DNA of 64,000 nt, from positions 91,063 to 155,062 of the forward strand of contig NZ_NFLI01000009.1 of the NCBI RefSeq assembly GCF_002160825.1, written 5' to 3'. A model generated the notes under the pieces. It worked only from the letters and a program-made list of their open reading frames with translations, did no database searches and was not told the DNA's origin. The stretch comes from Lachnoclostridium sp. An131. Lineage in GTDB: Bacteria > Bacillota > Clostridia > Lachnospirales > Lachnospiraceae. This document shows positions 18,631-26,804 of this stretch, piece by piece; the first letter of the stretch is position 1, and each line of letters opens with the position of its first letter. The translations under genes and the position numbers were made by a program.

Positions 18631-19386
18631 ATGACGGATATTTTACTTCACGGCTGCAACGGCCGTATGGGACAGATGATAGCGGGACTTCTGAAGGAGG
18701 ATTCCGAGGCGAGAATTGTGGCGGGAGTCGACGCGTACACAGGCATTGAGAATCCGTTCCCGGTTTTTTCGAGGATAAGCGACTGTGATGTGAAGGCAGA
18801 TGTGGTGATCGATTTTTCAAATGCAGGAGCGGCAGACGCGCTTCTTGACTGGTGCGTGAGTACAAAGACTCCGGTCGTGCTCTGCACGACCGGGCTTTCC
18901 CCGGAACAGCTTGAGAGAGTGGAGGAAGCGGCAAAGGAGACGGCGGTGCTGAAATCTGCCAATATGTCCGTCGGCATCAATCTTCTGCTGAAGCTTTTGA
19001 AGGAAGCGGCTCCGACGCTGGCAGCGGCAGGCTTTGACATTGAGATTGTGGAAAAGCACCACAATCAGAAGCTGGACGCGCCCAGCGGAACAGCTCTTGC
19101 GCTGGCCGATGCCATCAATGAGGCTTCAGACGGCGTTTATACCTATGTGTATGATAGAAGCCAGGTCCGCCAGAAGCGGGGCAGCCGTGAGCTTGGGATC
19201 TCTGCAGTCCGCGGCGGCACAATTGTGGGTGATCATGATGTGATCTTTGCGGGAACTGACGAAGTCATTACCTTTGAACACAGAGCCTATTCAAGGGCCG
19301 TGTTTGGAAAGGGCGCGATTCAGGCGGCAAAATTTCTGGCGGGAAAGCCTGCAGGCCGTTACGATATGAGTGATGTGATCGGATAG
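18631..19386 (+). CDS. dapB: 4-hydroxy-tetrahydrodipicolinate reductase
   Basis: Second enzyme of the pathway, reducing the DapA product with NAD(P)H. The 251-aa protein has the Rossmann start ILLHGCNGRMGQMI, DVVIDFSNAG near residue 54, CTTGL near 85, the catalytic EKHHNQKLDAPSGTAL near 145 with the His-His-x3-K signature, and GDHDVIFAGTDE near 200. It directly abuts dapA and shares its lysine riboswitch. The product feeds both lysine and the meso-DAP of peptidoglycan. Confidence 0.96.
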   Translation: MTDILLHGCNGRMGQMIAGLLKEDSEARIVAGVDAYTGIENPFPVFSRISDCDVKADVVIDFSNAGAADALLDWCVSTKTPVVLCTTGLSPEQLERVEEAAKETAVLKSANMSVGINLLLKLLKEAAPTLAAAGFDIEIVEKHHNQKLDAPSGTALALADAINEASDGVYTYVYDRSQVRQKRGSRELGISAVRGGTIVGDHDVIFAGTDEVITFEHRAYSRAVFGKGAIQAAKFLAGKPAGRYDMSDVIG

Positions 19387-19510
19387 AGGGACGGATCCCG
19401 TACCAGAGGCACCGGGGCGAACAGACGCATGCCGGGACCGGAAGGATGGAAGGCCAGACACAAAACTTTCACAAAAAAATCACAGGATGATTTCAAAATG
19501 AACACAAAAG

Positions 19511-19563
19511 AGGAATATTCTTAGATAGATTACGTGGTCTGTCTGGAATATTCCTTTTATTTT
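19511..19563 (+). terminator. terminator after dapB
   Basis: 19511-19520 pairs perfectly with 19546-19555 and is followed by TTTTATTTTG. The 25-nt loop can fold further. It separates dapAB from the ABC operon. Confidence 0.75.
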
Positions 19564-19617
19564 GCGCACAGAAACCATTTTGAAAGTACAGCAGACTGAC
19601 AGAAGGAGGAAAAGAAT

Positions 19618-20520
19618 GTGATAGAGGTCAAGGGCCTGACAAAGCGTTACGGTAAAAATGTGGCTGTAGATCATTTGAATTTCCGTGTGAAGGAGGGGCA
19701 GATCTATGGCTTTCTCGGACCTAACGGAGCCGGGAAAACCACTACGATGAATATGCTGACAGGATATCTGGCGGCGTCAGAAGGGAAGATTCTGATTGAT
19801 GGGCATGATATTTCGGAGGAACCCATGGAAGCCAGGCGCTGTATCGGCTATCTGCCTGAGATGCCGCCGCTGTATCTGAACATGACGCCTCTGGAATATC
19901 TGGAGTTTGCGGCGGAGCTGAAGAGGCTTCCGAAGGAACAGCAGGATGAGGCTGTCAGGAAGGTGATGGAACAGACGCAGATTTGGGATATGCAGGATCG
20001 CCTGATCCGTAATCTTTCAAAGGGCTACCGGCAGAGAGTGGGGCTGGCGCAGGCGCTGCTCGGCGATCCCAAGGTGCTGATTCTGGATGAGCCTATGGTA
20101 GGCCTCGATCCCAAGCAGATTATAGAGATCCGTGAACTGATTCGTTCTCTTGGAAAAAAGCATACGGTGATTTTGAGCTCCCATATTCTTTCGGAAATCA
20201 CCAGCATCTGCGATCATGTTATGATTATTTCCCATGGAAAGCTGGTGGCCAGTGACACGCCGGAGAAGCTCGGGCAGTATATGAAGAGCTCAGATGTCAT
20301 GGAGCTCCGGATCCGGGGAAGCGCCGAGGCATGTGAAAAGGCAAAACGGCTTCTGGAAAAAGCAATCAAGGGCCTGGAGATACAGACGACGACGGCTTCT
20401 CTGGAGGAAGTGTTCCTGGAACTGACTTCGGAAGGCTATGGAGAGTCTGATGGAGAAAAAGCAGAAGGGGAAGAGCCAGAAGTGGAAGAACCGGAAGCAG
20501 ATAAAAAGGAGGAAAAATAG
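19618..20520 (+). CDS. ABC transporter ATP-binding protein (GldA-like)
   Basis: A 300-aa stand-alone ATPase of ABC-2 type transporters. Walker A GPNGAGKTTTMN lies near residue 36, signature LSKGYRQRVGLAQAL near 135, Walker B VLILDEPMVGLDP near 155 and an H-loop SSHILSE near 188. The C-terminal 30 residues are almost all acidic or Lys, unlike the family core. It begins with GTG 19618 behind GGAGGAAAAGA. The permease starts right after the stop, forming a three-gene unit that resembles GldA-GldFG clusters, where the exported substrate is generally unknown. Confidence 0.88.
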   Translation: MIEVKGLTKRYGKNVAVDHLNFRVKEGQIYGFLGPNGAGKTTTMNMLTGYLAASEGKILIDGHDISEEPMEARRCIGYLPEMPPLYLNMTPLEYLEFAAELKRLPKEQQDEAVRKVMEQTQIWDMQDRLIRNLSKGYRQRVGLAQALLGDPKVLILDEPMVGLDPKQIIEIRELIRSLGKKHTVILSSHILSEITSICDHVMIISHGKLVASDTPEKLGQYMKSSDVMELRIRGSAEACEKAKRLLEKAIKGLEIQTTTASLEEVFLELTSEGYGESDGEKAEGEEPEVEEPEADKKEEK

Positions 20521-22620
20521 ATGCGGGCAATATACAAAAAGGAGCTGCGGACATATCTGACGTCTATGACAGGCTATATTTTCATGGCGGTTCTCCTGGC
20601 TGTGGCAAGCCTGTATTATGCGGCGAACTGCCTGATCGGCGGATACCCGGTTTTCGGCGTAGTGCTGTCCTCTGTGTATTTTGTTTTACTGATTATAGTG
20701 CCGGTGCTTACCATGCGGAGCCTGGCTGAGGAAAAGAGGCAGAAGACAGATCAGCTTCTCCTGACGGCGCCGGTTTCTATCTGGAAGATCGTTGCGGGAA
20801 AATATCTTGCCATGCTGACGGTATTTCTGATTCCGATGCTCATCTTGTGTCTGTATCCCCTGATTCTGCTGCAGTTTGGAAGCGTTTCTCTTCCTATGGC
20901 TTATTCGGCGGTTGCGGGATATACGCTGTTTGGGTCCGCCTGCCTGGCAGTTGGAATGCTGGTGTCTGCTTTGACGGAAAGCCAGGTGATTGCGGCAGTG
21001 CTGACCTTCGGAGCGCTGTTTTTCCTGAATATGTCAACCGGAATCGCGGATCTGCTTGGAGCAGAGGGTATTTTTTTATCCATTCTGTCAGCCATCTGTA
21101 TTTATGAGCCTTTTGTAAATTTCGTGCAGGGCATTTTTGACATGACAGGTGTTATCTATTATGTCACTGTGATTGTACTGTGCCTTTTTCTCACAGCTCA
21201 GCTTTTATATAAAAAGCACGGAACCTACCGGGCCAGCATGTCAGTTTTTGCCTGCGCAGCGGCTGTTCTGCTCAATCTGATAGTGGCCAGCCTTCCGTCC
21301 CAGTATCTGAAGTATGACGTCAGCGAGCAGCAGATTTTTACCACAGGAGAACAGACGGCAGAAGTGCTGGAGAACCTGGATGAGGATATTACGCTTTATC
21401 TGATTGCCCAGCAGGGTAGTGAGGACGCCACGCTTCTGGAGCTTCTGGAACGGTATGAGGGGCTTTCTGAGCATATCACGGTAGAGACCCGCGATCCGGT
21501 GCTGTATCCGAATTTTGTCTCCCAGTACACAGATGAAAGCTTGTCGGAAAACAGTATTCTGGTTGTAGGACAGGAGCGCTCCAGAGCCATCGATTATTAT
21601 GATATTTATCAATACTCTATGGACTATTCTACGTATAGCAGCAGTCTTGATTCTTTTGACGGGGAAGGACAGATTACCAGCGCTATCGATTATGTGACTG
21701 CGGAGGAGATTCCGGTGCTTTATACGCTGGAAGGACATGACGAGGCTTCTTTGAGCTCCTCGGTTACATCCTCGATCGAAAAGGAGAATATAGAGATAGA
21801 GTCCCTGAATCTGCTTACCAATGAGACGGTGCCGGATGACGCCGCCGTGCTGCTGATATACGGCCCGCTGTCTGACGTCTCGGAAGAGGAAAAAAATAAA
21901 ATTCTGGACTATATGAATCAGGGCGGACAGGTCGTTTATCTGCGGGGCTATACAGATCAGGAGACGCCGAATCTGGACTCGATTCTGGAGGAGTATGGAA
22001 TTGCCACAGTGGAAGGCATCGTGCTGGAGGGCAGCAGCGATCATCATCTGGCGGGCTATCCTTATTATCTTCTTCCAAATATTAATTATTCAGATTATAC
22101 CTCAGATGCAGCCTCCCGTTATGTGCTCTTGGCATTTGCAGAAGGGCTTACGGAAGCAGGAGGGGAGGAAGACGAAGAGTCTGAAGACGGGCTTACCTAC
22201 GAAAGCCTTTTGACGACTTCCTCAGAGGCCTATTCAAAGGTAAACCTGGAGTCGGAAAATCTGGAGATGGAGGATGGAGACATCGCCGGTCCTTTTGATT
22301 TGGGGGCAGCCTCGACAAAGACGGTCAATGAAGAGGAAGGGACAGAGGCAAAGCTGGTTGTGTTTGCTTCGGAGACGCTTCTGGATGAGCAGGTAGACGC
22401 CATGGTATCTGGCGGAAACAGCACGCTGTTTATGAATGTGCTGAGCCAGCTTGTAGATCATGAAAGCACCGTATCGATTGAAGCAAAAAGCATGGCAGTC
22501 TCTTATCTGACTGTAACAGCAGGCTCGGCAATTTTCTGGGGAATCCTTACAGTTATAGTCATTCCCCTGTTCCTGCTGTGCCTGGGAGGCGTAATCTGGT
22601 ACCAGAGGAGGAAACGGTGA
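20521..22620 (+). CDS. ABC-2 permease fused to a GldG-like domain
   Basis: A 699-aa membrane protein. Residues 1 to about 235 carry six hydrophobic helices of the ABC-2 permease type (GldF-like, starting MRAIYKKELRTYLTSMTGYIF). After a further helix (about 240-260) comes a long extracellular GldG-like domain (ABC_transp_aux, residues about 270-650), including YTLEGHDEASL and YLRGYTDQ. A final helix is near 670-690. GldF and GldG are separate proteins in Bacteroidetes; this fused form is frequent in Clostridia. It pairs with the ATPase upstream and overlaps the next gene by one base (TGATG). Confidence 0.8.
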   Translation: MRAIYKKELRTYLTSMTGYIFMAVLLAVASLYYAANCLIGGYPVFGVVLSSVYFVLLIIVPVLTMRSLAEEKRQKTDQLLLTAPVSIWKIVAGKYLAMLTVFLIPMLILCLYPLILLQFGSVSLPMAYSAVAGYTLFGSACLAVGMLVSALTESQVIAAVLTFGALFFLNMSTGIADLLGAEGIFLSILSAICIYEPFVNFVQGIFDMTGVIYYVTVIVLCLFLTAQLLYKKHGTYRASMSVFACAAAVLLNLIVASLPSQYLKYDVSEQQIFTTGEQTAEVLENLDEDITLYLIAQQGSEDATLLELLERYEGLSEHITVETRDPVLYPNFVSQYTDESLSENSILVVGQERSRAIDYYDIYQYSMDYSTYSSSLDSFDGEGQITSAIDYVTAEEIPVLYTLEGHDEASLSSSVTSSIEKENIEIESLNLLTNETVPDDAAVLLIYGPLSDVSEEEKNKILDYMNQGGQVVYLRGYTDQETPNLDSILEEYGIATVEGIVLEGSSDHHLAGYPYYLLPNINYSDYTSDAASRYVLLAFAEGLTEAGGEEDEESEDGLTYESLLTTSSEAYSKVNLESENLEMEDGDIAGPFDLGAASTKTVNEEEGTEAKLVVFASETLLDEQVDAMVSGGNSTLFMNVLSQLVDHESTVSIEAKSMAVSYLTVTAGSAIFWGILTVIVIPLFLLCLGGVIWYQRRKR

Positions 22621-23168
22621 TGACAAAAAAGAAGAAACGAATCCGTATGGCTGCAGCAGTGCTGATTCTGGCTGTACTGGCAGTGATTTACATTCTGGTG
22701 CTCCGGGCGGATTTTAATGGGGAAGAAACAGCAGAAGAAATAGAAGAAATCACAGTGCTGACGATAGAGCGGGAGGATATTGCTGAAGCAAAGATAGACA
22801 ATTCTTACGGCACGCTGAGCTTTTCCTATGACGGAGAAGCCTGGACCTGTACGGACAATACGGAATTCAGCCTGAACCAGGATTCTGTAAGCGCTCTTTT
22901 TAACCGGCTCAATTCCCTCACCGCTGTCCGGGATCTGGGCGAGATGGAGGAAGAGGATCTGGACGCATATGGCCTGGCGGATCCAGCCATCACGATCTCA
23001 ATTACGCTCCAGGACGGTCAGGAAATCTCTGTTTATCTTGGAAACGAAGCTTCGGATGGAAATCTGTACTACAGGACTTCGGAGAGCGCTCATGTCTATA
23101 CGGGCGACAGCTATCTTGCGACAGCCTTTGACTGTGAGCTGTCTGATCTGGAGGCAGAGGAAGAATAG
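22620..23168 (+). CDS. DUF4340 domain protein, short form
   Basis: A 182-aa membrane-anchored protein: one helix at residues 8-30, then an extracellular part with the DUF4340 repeat (IDNSYGTLSFSYDGEAWTC, FNRLNSLTAVRDLG, LDAYGLADPAITI, ISVYLGNEA). DUF4340 proteins that I know are usually longer with several such units; here one to one-and-a-half fit before the acidic end. It is probably the third part of the GldFG-like exporter, translationally coupled to the permease. Function within the complex is unknown. Confidence 0.7.
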   Translation: MTKKKKRIRMAAAVLILAVLAVIYILVLRADFNGEETAEEIEEITVLTIEREDIAEAKIDNSYGTLSFSYDGEAWTCTDNTEFSLNQDSVSALFNRLNSLTAVRDLGEMEEEDLDAYGLADPAITISITLQDGQEISVYLGNEASDGNLYYRTSESAHVYTGDSYLATAFDCELSDLEAEEE

Positions 23169-23254
23169 GGCTGGAAATTCTGCCGGATTTCGATTATACT
23201 GGGTATGGCGGCTTCGCAGAAACTCAGCATTACAGGCAGAATCGAGGAAATGAT

Positions 23255-23911
23255 ATGAAAAAGAAAGTACTTCATGGGCTTATGGCTTTGCTTTTGACGC
23301 TGACGGTTATTTCAGTGTCTGTCGTATTTACACTGGCATTCCGGCCTTTGTATTATTTCGATATCCATGCGCTGGATATTCCGGAACGAACGGGCTATTC
23401 AGAGGAAAGGATCCGGGAGAACTATGATGTACTGATTGATTACAATCTGTCTTTTGGAGACGAACCGCTGGAATTTCCGAGTCTTGCCATGTCGGAATCA
23501 GGGCGTATTCATTTTGAGGAGGTAAAGGACATTTTTAACCTGTTCAAATATATGGCCATCGGAGGGGCGCTCATAAGCGCCGCCGGCATCTGGCTCATGA
23601 GCCGGCGAAGGGAATATCTGTATCTGAAGCTGGCTTCCATCCTGTCCATTGCGCTTCCAGCGGTGATTGGACTTTTTGTGGCAGTGAACTGGGAGTGGGC
23701 TTTTGTGACCTTTCACCATATTGCGTTTGATAACGATTACTGGATTTTCGATCCGGCGACGGATCCGGTCATTAACATTCTTCCGGATACGTTCTTTATG
23801 CACTGCGCATTGATGATTCTTGGATGTGTGGTACTGGGAAGCGTGGCATGTGCGCTGGTGTACCGGAGAGCGAAACGGAGGATGCGGGAAAAGCGCCTGA
23901 AGGAGGCATAG
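23255..23911 (+). CDS. TIGR01906-type integral membrane protein
   Basis: A 218-aa protein with four predicted helices: residues about 8-30, 95-115, 125-148 and 185-207. It has the family pattern RENYDVLIDYN near residue 48, FHHIAFDNDYWIFDPATDPVI near 150 and LPDTFFMHCALMI near 175. These resemble the TIGR01906 family, whose role is unknown. The C-terminus is strongly basic and cytoplasmic. The start at 23255 follows a GAGGA site. It has no operon partner: the previous gene ends 86 bp upstream and the next one faces it. Confidence 0.65.
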   Translation: MKKKVLHGLMALLLTLTVISVSVVFTLAFRPLYYFDIHALDIPERTGYSEERIRENYDVLIDYNLSFGDEPLEFPSLAMSESGRIHFEEVKDIFNLFKYMAIGGALISAAGIWLMSRRREYLYLKLASILSIALPAVIGLFVAVNWEWAFVTFHHIAFDNDYWIFDPATDPVINILPDTFFMHCALMILGCVVLGSVACALVYRRAKRRMREKRLKEA

Positions 23912-23952
23912 GGACAGGAAAAACGTCAGGCATGAAACATGCGTTTGAACCG

Positions 23953-23978
23953 GGAAGAGAAGCTAATGCTTCTCTTCC
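23953..23978. terminator. hairpin at the convergent gene end
   Basis: GGAAGAGAAGC (23953-23963) pairs with 23968-23978 around TAAT, overlapping the last codons of the DUF1622 gene. Possible bidirectional terminator, but without a T-tract. Confidence 0.45.
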
Positions 23979-24295
23979 TCTTTGATCTCCCAGTGAATCA
24001 GAAACGTAAGCGCTGCCCGCAGGGCGATGATCCCGGCTACGATGCCGATTTCCTTCCAGTCACGGACTACTACAGTCCGGAGAATCTCGCTTCCCAGCTT
24101 AAATTCCAGTCCCATGGCAAGTCCTTTGGCCAGAGTGAGCTTTGTGTCGGGTGAACGTCTGATATAAAGCACAAAGCCGCGGATGCCGGAAAAGATAATG
24201 ATTCCCACGCCGATAAATTCAAAAAGCAGGATAGCCGCGTCTACGATATTTTCCAGAAAGACATGAAGCAGTTCGAGTAAATCCAGGGCATTCAT
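23963..24295 (-). CDS. DUF1622 membrane protein
   Basis: A 110-aa protein with three hydrophobic stretches: residues about 12-42 (IVDAAILLFEFIGVGIIIFSG), a central LAKGLAMGLEFKLGSEILRTVVV, and 85-102. It matches the DUF1622 family, a small widespread membrane family of unknown role. The start is supported by AAAGGGGGAAA. It is transcribed alone, converging on the preceding gene and divergent from marR. Confidence 0.8.
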   Translation of the reverse strand: MNALDLLELLHVFLENIVDAAILLFEFIGVGIIIFSGIRGFVLYIRRSPDTKLTLAKGLAMGLEFKLGSEILRTVVVRDWKEIGIVAGIIALRAALTFLIHWEIKEEEKH

Positions 24296-24394
24296 CTGTA
24301 TTTCCCCCTTTGGTTTTCATAAGCTATAAAAACAGTATAACCGGCAGGATGCGCCGCGTCAAAGGATGTTTATATTTTTTTTAGATTTCTTTTA

Positions 24395-24434
24395 TTGACA
24401 TTCAAAGATAACCGTATTAGCATATAGGATGCTA
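24395..24434 (+). promoter_or_regulatory. marR promoter with overlapping inverted-repeat operator
   Basis: TTGACA (24395-24400), a 17-bp spacer, TAGCAT as -10 (24418-24423). The -10 is the left arm of a perfect inverted repeat TAGCAT-n5-ATGCTA (24418-24434). This fits autorepression by the MarR protein encoded 44 bp downstream. Confidence 0.7.
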
Positions 24435-24477
24435 TGTATTTGCAATCTGACAGAAAGGGAAAGGAGGGGGAGGAGGC

Positions 24478-24903
24478 ATGCAGCGGTTAATCGGCAAACA
24501 GCTCAGAATGATCAACAACAAGTTTCGTGAAGTTGCAGACAGAAACCTTCAGAAATACAATCTGACGGCAGCGCAGCTGGACGTATTGATTTATTTGAAA
24601 TGCAGCGGCGCGCAGGAGATACATCAGCGTGAGATTGAACGCTGGTTCCAGCTGAAAAATCCTACCGTTACAGGACTCTTGAACCGTCTGGAGGAGAAAA
24701 ATTTCATCGTCCGCAGGACCAATCCCGCCGACAGACGATACCGGGTTGTTGAATTGACGGAAAAGGGCGAGCAGATGCTGGATGCTATGTGGGAAGAGGC
24801 ACGAAGCCTGGAAAACCGGATCTACAGCGGCCTGTCTGCGGAAGAGCTGGAGATGCTTTCGGGGCTGCTGGAACGTATATTGAACAGGCTGTCAGAGGCC
24901 TGA
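24478..24903 (+). CDS. MarR-family transcriptional regulator
   Basis: A 141-aa winged-helix regulator. The recognition region reads LTAAQLDVLIYL at about 24, EIERWFQLKNPTVTGLLNRLEEKNFI at 52-77 and the wing NPADRRYRVVELTEKGEQM at 81-99, typical of MarR. It probably represses itself and the two exporter genes that follow, releasing them when a toxic ligand binds; the inverted repeat over its promoter supports this. It has a very strong GGAGGGGGAGGAGG site. The ligand is unknown. Confidence 0.9.
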   Translation: MQRLIGKQLRMINNKFREVADRNLQKYNLTAAQLDVLIYLKCSGAQEIHQREIERWFQLKNPTVTGLLNRLEEKNFIVRRTNPADRRYRVVELTEKGEQMLDAMWEEARSLENRIYSGLSAEELEMLSGLLERILNRLSEA

Positions 24904-24971
24904 GCATGGATTTGGAAGAAAGAGAGCTTGGATCCTGAAAAAGTAAGAGGAGAAAAACGAGGAGGAAATTT

Positions 24972-26804
24972 ATGCTGAAGACATTGAAGGCCTATGTAGG
25001 CGAATATAAAAAGACGGCAGTCGCAGCGCCGATCTTTATCATATTCGAGGTCATTCTGGAAATGATTATTCCGCTTCTGATGACGCAGATTATCGACAAC
25101 GGCCTTGGAGCGGGAAATATCAATTATGTGGTGAAGGTGGGAATTATCATGCTTCTGGTGTCCTTCGCATCCCTGTTCTGCGGAGCTATGGCTGCCCGCC
25201 AGGCGGCGATTGCGTCTGCGGGCTTTGCGAAGAATGTCCGTGCGGGCATGTACAATCATATTCAGGAGTTTTCGTTTTCCAACATTGACCATTTTTCCAC
25301 GGCAGGTCTGGTGACGCGTCTGACCACGGATGTGACAAACGTGCAGATGGCGTTTCAGATGATGATGCGTATGTTTACAAGAGCGCCGATCACGCTGATC
25401 ACAGCAATGACAATGGCATTTCTGATTAATTCAGAGCTGTCAGCTGTTTTCCTGGTAGCCCTTGTATTTCTTGGAATTGTGGTGGCTGCTCTGATGAGCC
25501 GTGTGGGCCCTTATTTCCGCGCTATGTTCGACCAGTATGACGCGCTGAACGCCAGCGTGCAGGAGAACCTGACAGGGATCCGCGTGGTGAAGGCCTATGT
25601 GCGTGAGGAGTACGAGACCAGAAAATTTAAAAAGGCTTCTGAGGCGCTGTACCGCTGTGCGATCAAGGCTGAGAAGCTGATGGTCAGCATGATGCCGACC
25701 ATGCAGTTTACAGTGTATGCCTGCATCATTGCGATTTCCTGGCTGGGAGCGCAGATTATTGTAGTGGGAGATATGACCACAGGACAGCTTATGAGCCTTT
25801 TTACTTATACGATGAATATTCTGATCAGCCTGATGATGATAGCGATGATAGCGGTTATGCTTTCCATGGCGAAGTCCTCGGGAGAACGTATCTGTGAGGT
25901 GCTGAATGAGACCAGCAATCTGGCAGACAGGAAGGATCCGGTGATGAGCGTGGAGAACGGAGCCATTTCCTTCGAAGATGTATGCTTCAGCTATCACGGC
26001 GATCCGGATAATCTTCATCTTTCTCATATCAATCTGGACATCAGGTCTGGTGAGACGGTAGGAATCATCGGCGGAACCGGAAGCGCCAAGTCTACGCTGG
26101 TTCAGCTGATTCCGAGACTGTACGATGTGACCTCCGGAAGCGTAAAGGTAGGCGGCATTGATGTCAGGGATTATGATATTGAGACCCTGCGGAATGAGGT
26201 TTCCATGGTGCTTCAGAAGAATGTGCTGTTTTCCGGAACGATCAAGGAAAATCTGCGCTGGGGCAATAAGGAGGCGTCTGACGAGGAGCTGGAGCGTGTC
26301 TGTAAGCTGGCCTGTGCCGATGAATTTATTGAGCGGTTCCCGAATAAATATGATACCTGGATTGAGCAGGGCGGAAGCAATGTGTCCGGCGGCCAGAAGC
26401 AGAGGCTGTGTATTGCGCGGGCGCTTCTGAAGAAACCAAAGATTCTGATTCTGGACGACTCGACCAGCGCGGTGGATACCCACACGGATGCTATGATTCG
26501 AAAGGCCTTCCGGGAAGAGATTCCGAACACGACGAAGGTTATTATTGCGCAGCGCGTATCCTCTGTACAGGAATCTGACAAGATCATCGTGCTGAATGAT
26601 GGCCAGATCGATGGAATCGGAACTCATGAGGAGCTGCTTAAGTCCAATGCGATTTACCGCGAAGTATATGAATCCCAGCAGAAACACCCAGAGGGCGAGG
26701 TGAATTTGCCGGAACGGCAAAGAGAAGGCCGCCTGGGCGGTGTACCTGAAGGTCCTGGAGAAACGGACAAATCAAGGAAAGGGGGAGACGCAGATGAGCA
26801 GTAA
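24972..26804 (+). CDS. heterodimeric ABC exporter subunit, degenerate site
   Basis: A 610-aa half-transporter with six helices (residues about 1-320) and an ATPase domain. Its Walker A is GGTGSAKSTL and the Walker B is followed by Asp (ILILDDSTSAVD) instead of the catalytic Glu, while the signature VSGGQKQRLCIARAL is canonical. This is the pattern of the partner with the non-catalytic site in heterodimeric exporters such as BmrC or TM287. It ends inside the next gene (11-bp overlap), so the two are translated together. Likely drug or peptide export under the MarR regulator. Confidence 0.9.
   Translation: MLKTLKAYVGEYKKTAVAAPIFIIFEVILEMIIPLLMTQIIDNGLGAGNINYVVKVGIIMLLVSFASLFCGAMAARQAAIASAGFAKNVRAGMYNHIQEFSFSNIDHFSTAGLVTRLTTDVTNVQMAFQMMMRMFTRAPITLITAMTMAFLINSELSAVFLVALVFLGIVVAALMSRVGPYFRAMFDQYDALNASVQENLTGIRVVKAYVREEYETRKFKKASEALYRCAIKAEKLMVSMMPTMQFTVYACIIAISWLGAQIIVVGDMTTGQLMSLFTYTMNILISLMMIAMIAVMLSMAKSSGERICEVLNETSNLADRKDPVMSVENGAISFEDVCFSYHGDPDNLHLSHINLDIRSGETVGIIGGTGSAKSTLVQLIPRLYDVTSGSVKVGGIDVRDYDIETLRNEVSMVLQKNVLFSGTIKENLRWGNKEASDEELERVCKLACADEFIERFPNKYDTWIEQGGSNVSGGQKQRLCIARALLKKPKILILDDSTSAVDTHTDAMIRKAFREEIPNTTKVIIAQRVSSVQESDKIIVLNDGQIDGIGTHEELLKSNAIYREVYESQQKHPEGEVNLPERQREGRLGGVPEGPGETDKSRKGGDADEQ

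Noticed and set aside
25440..26720. Minus-strand frame opposite the ABC exporter
   Set aside because: Shadow of the exporter gene, with no start signal.
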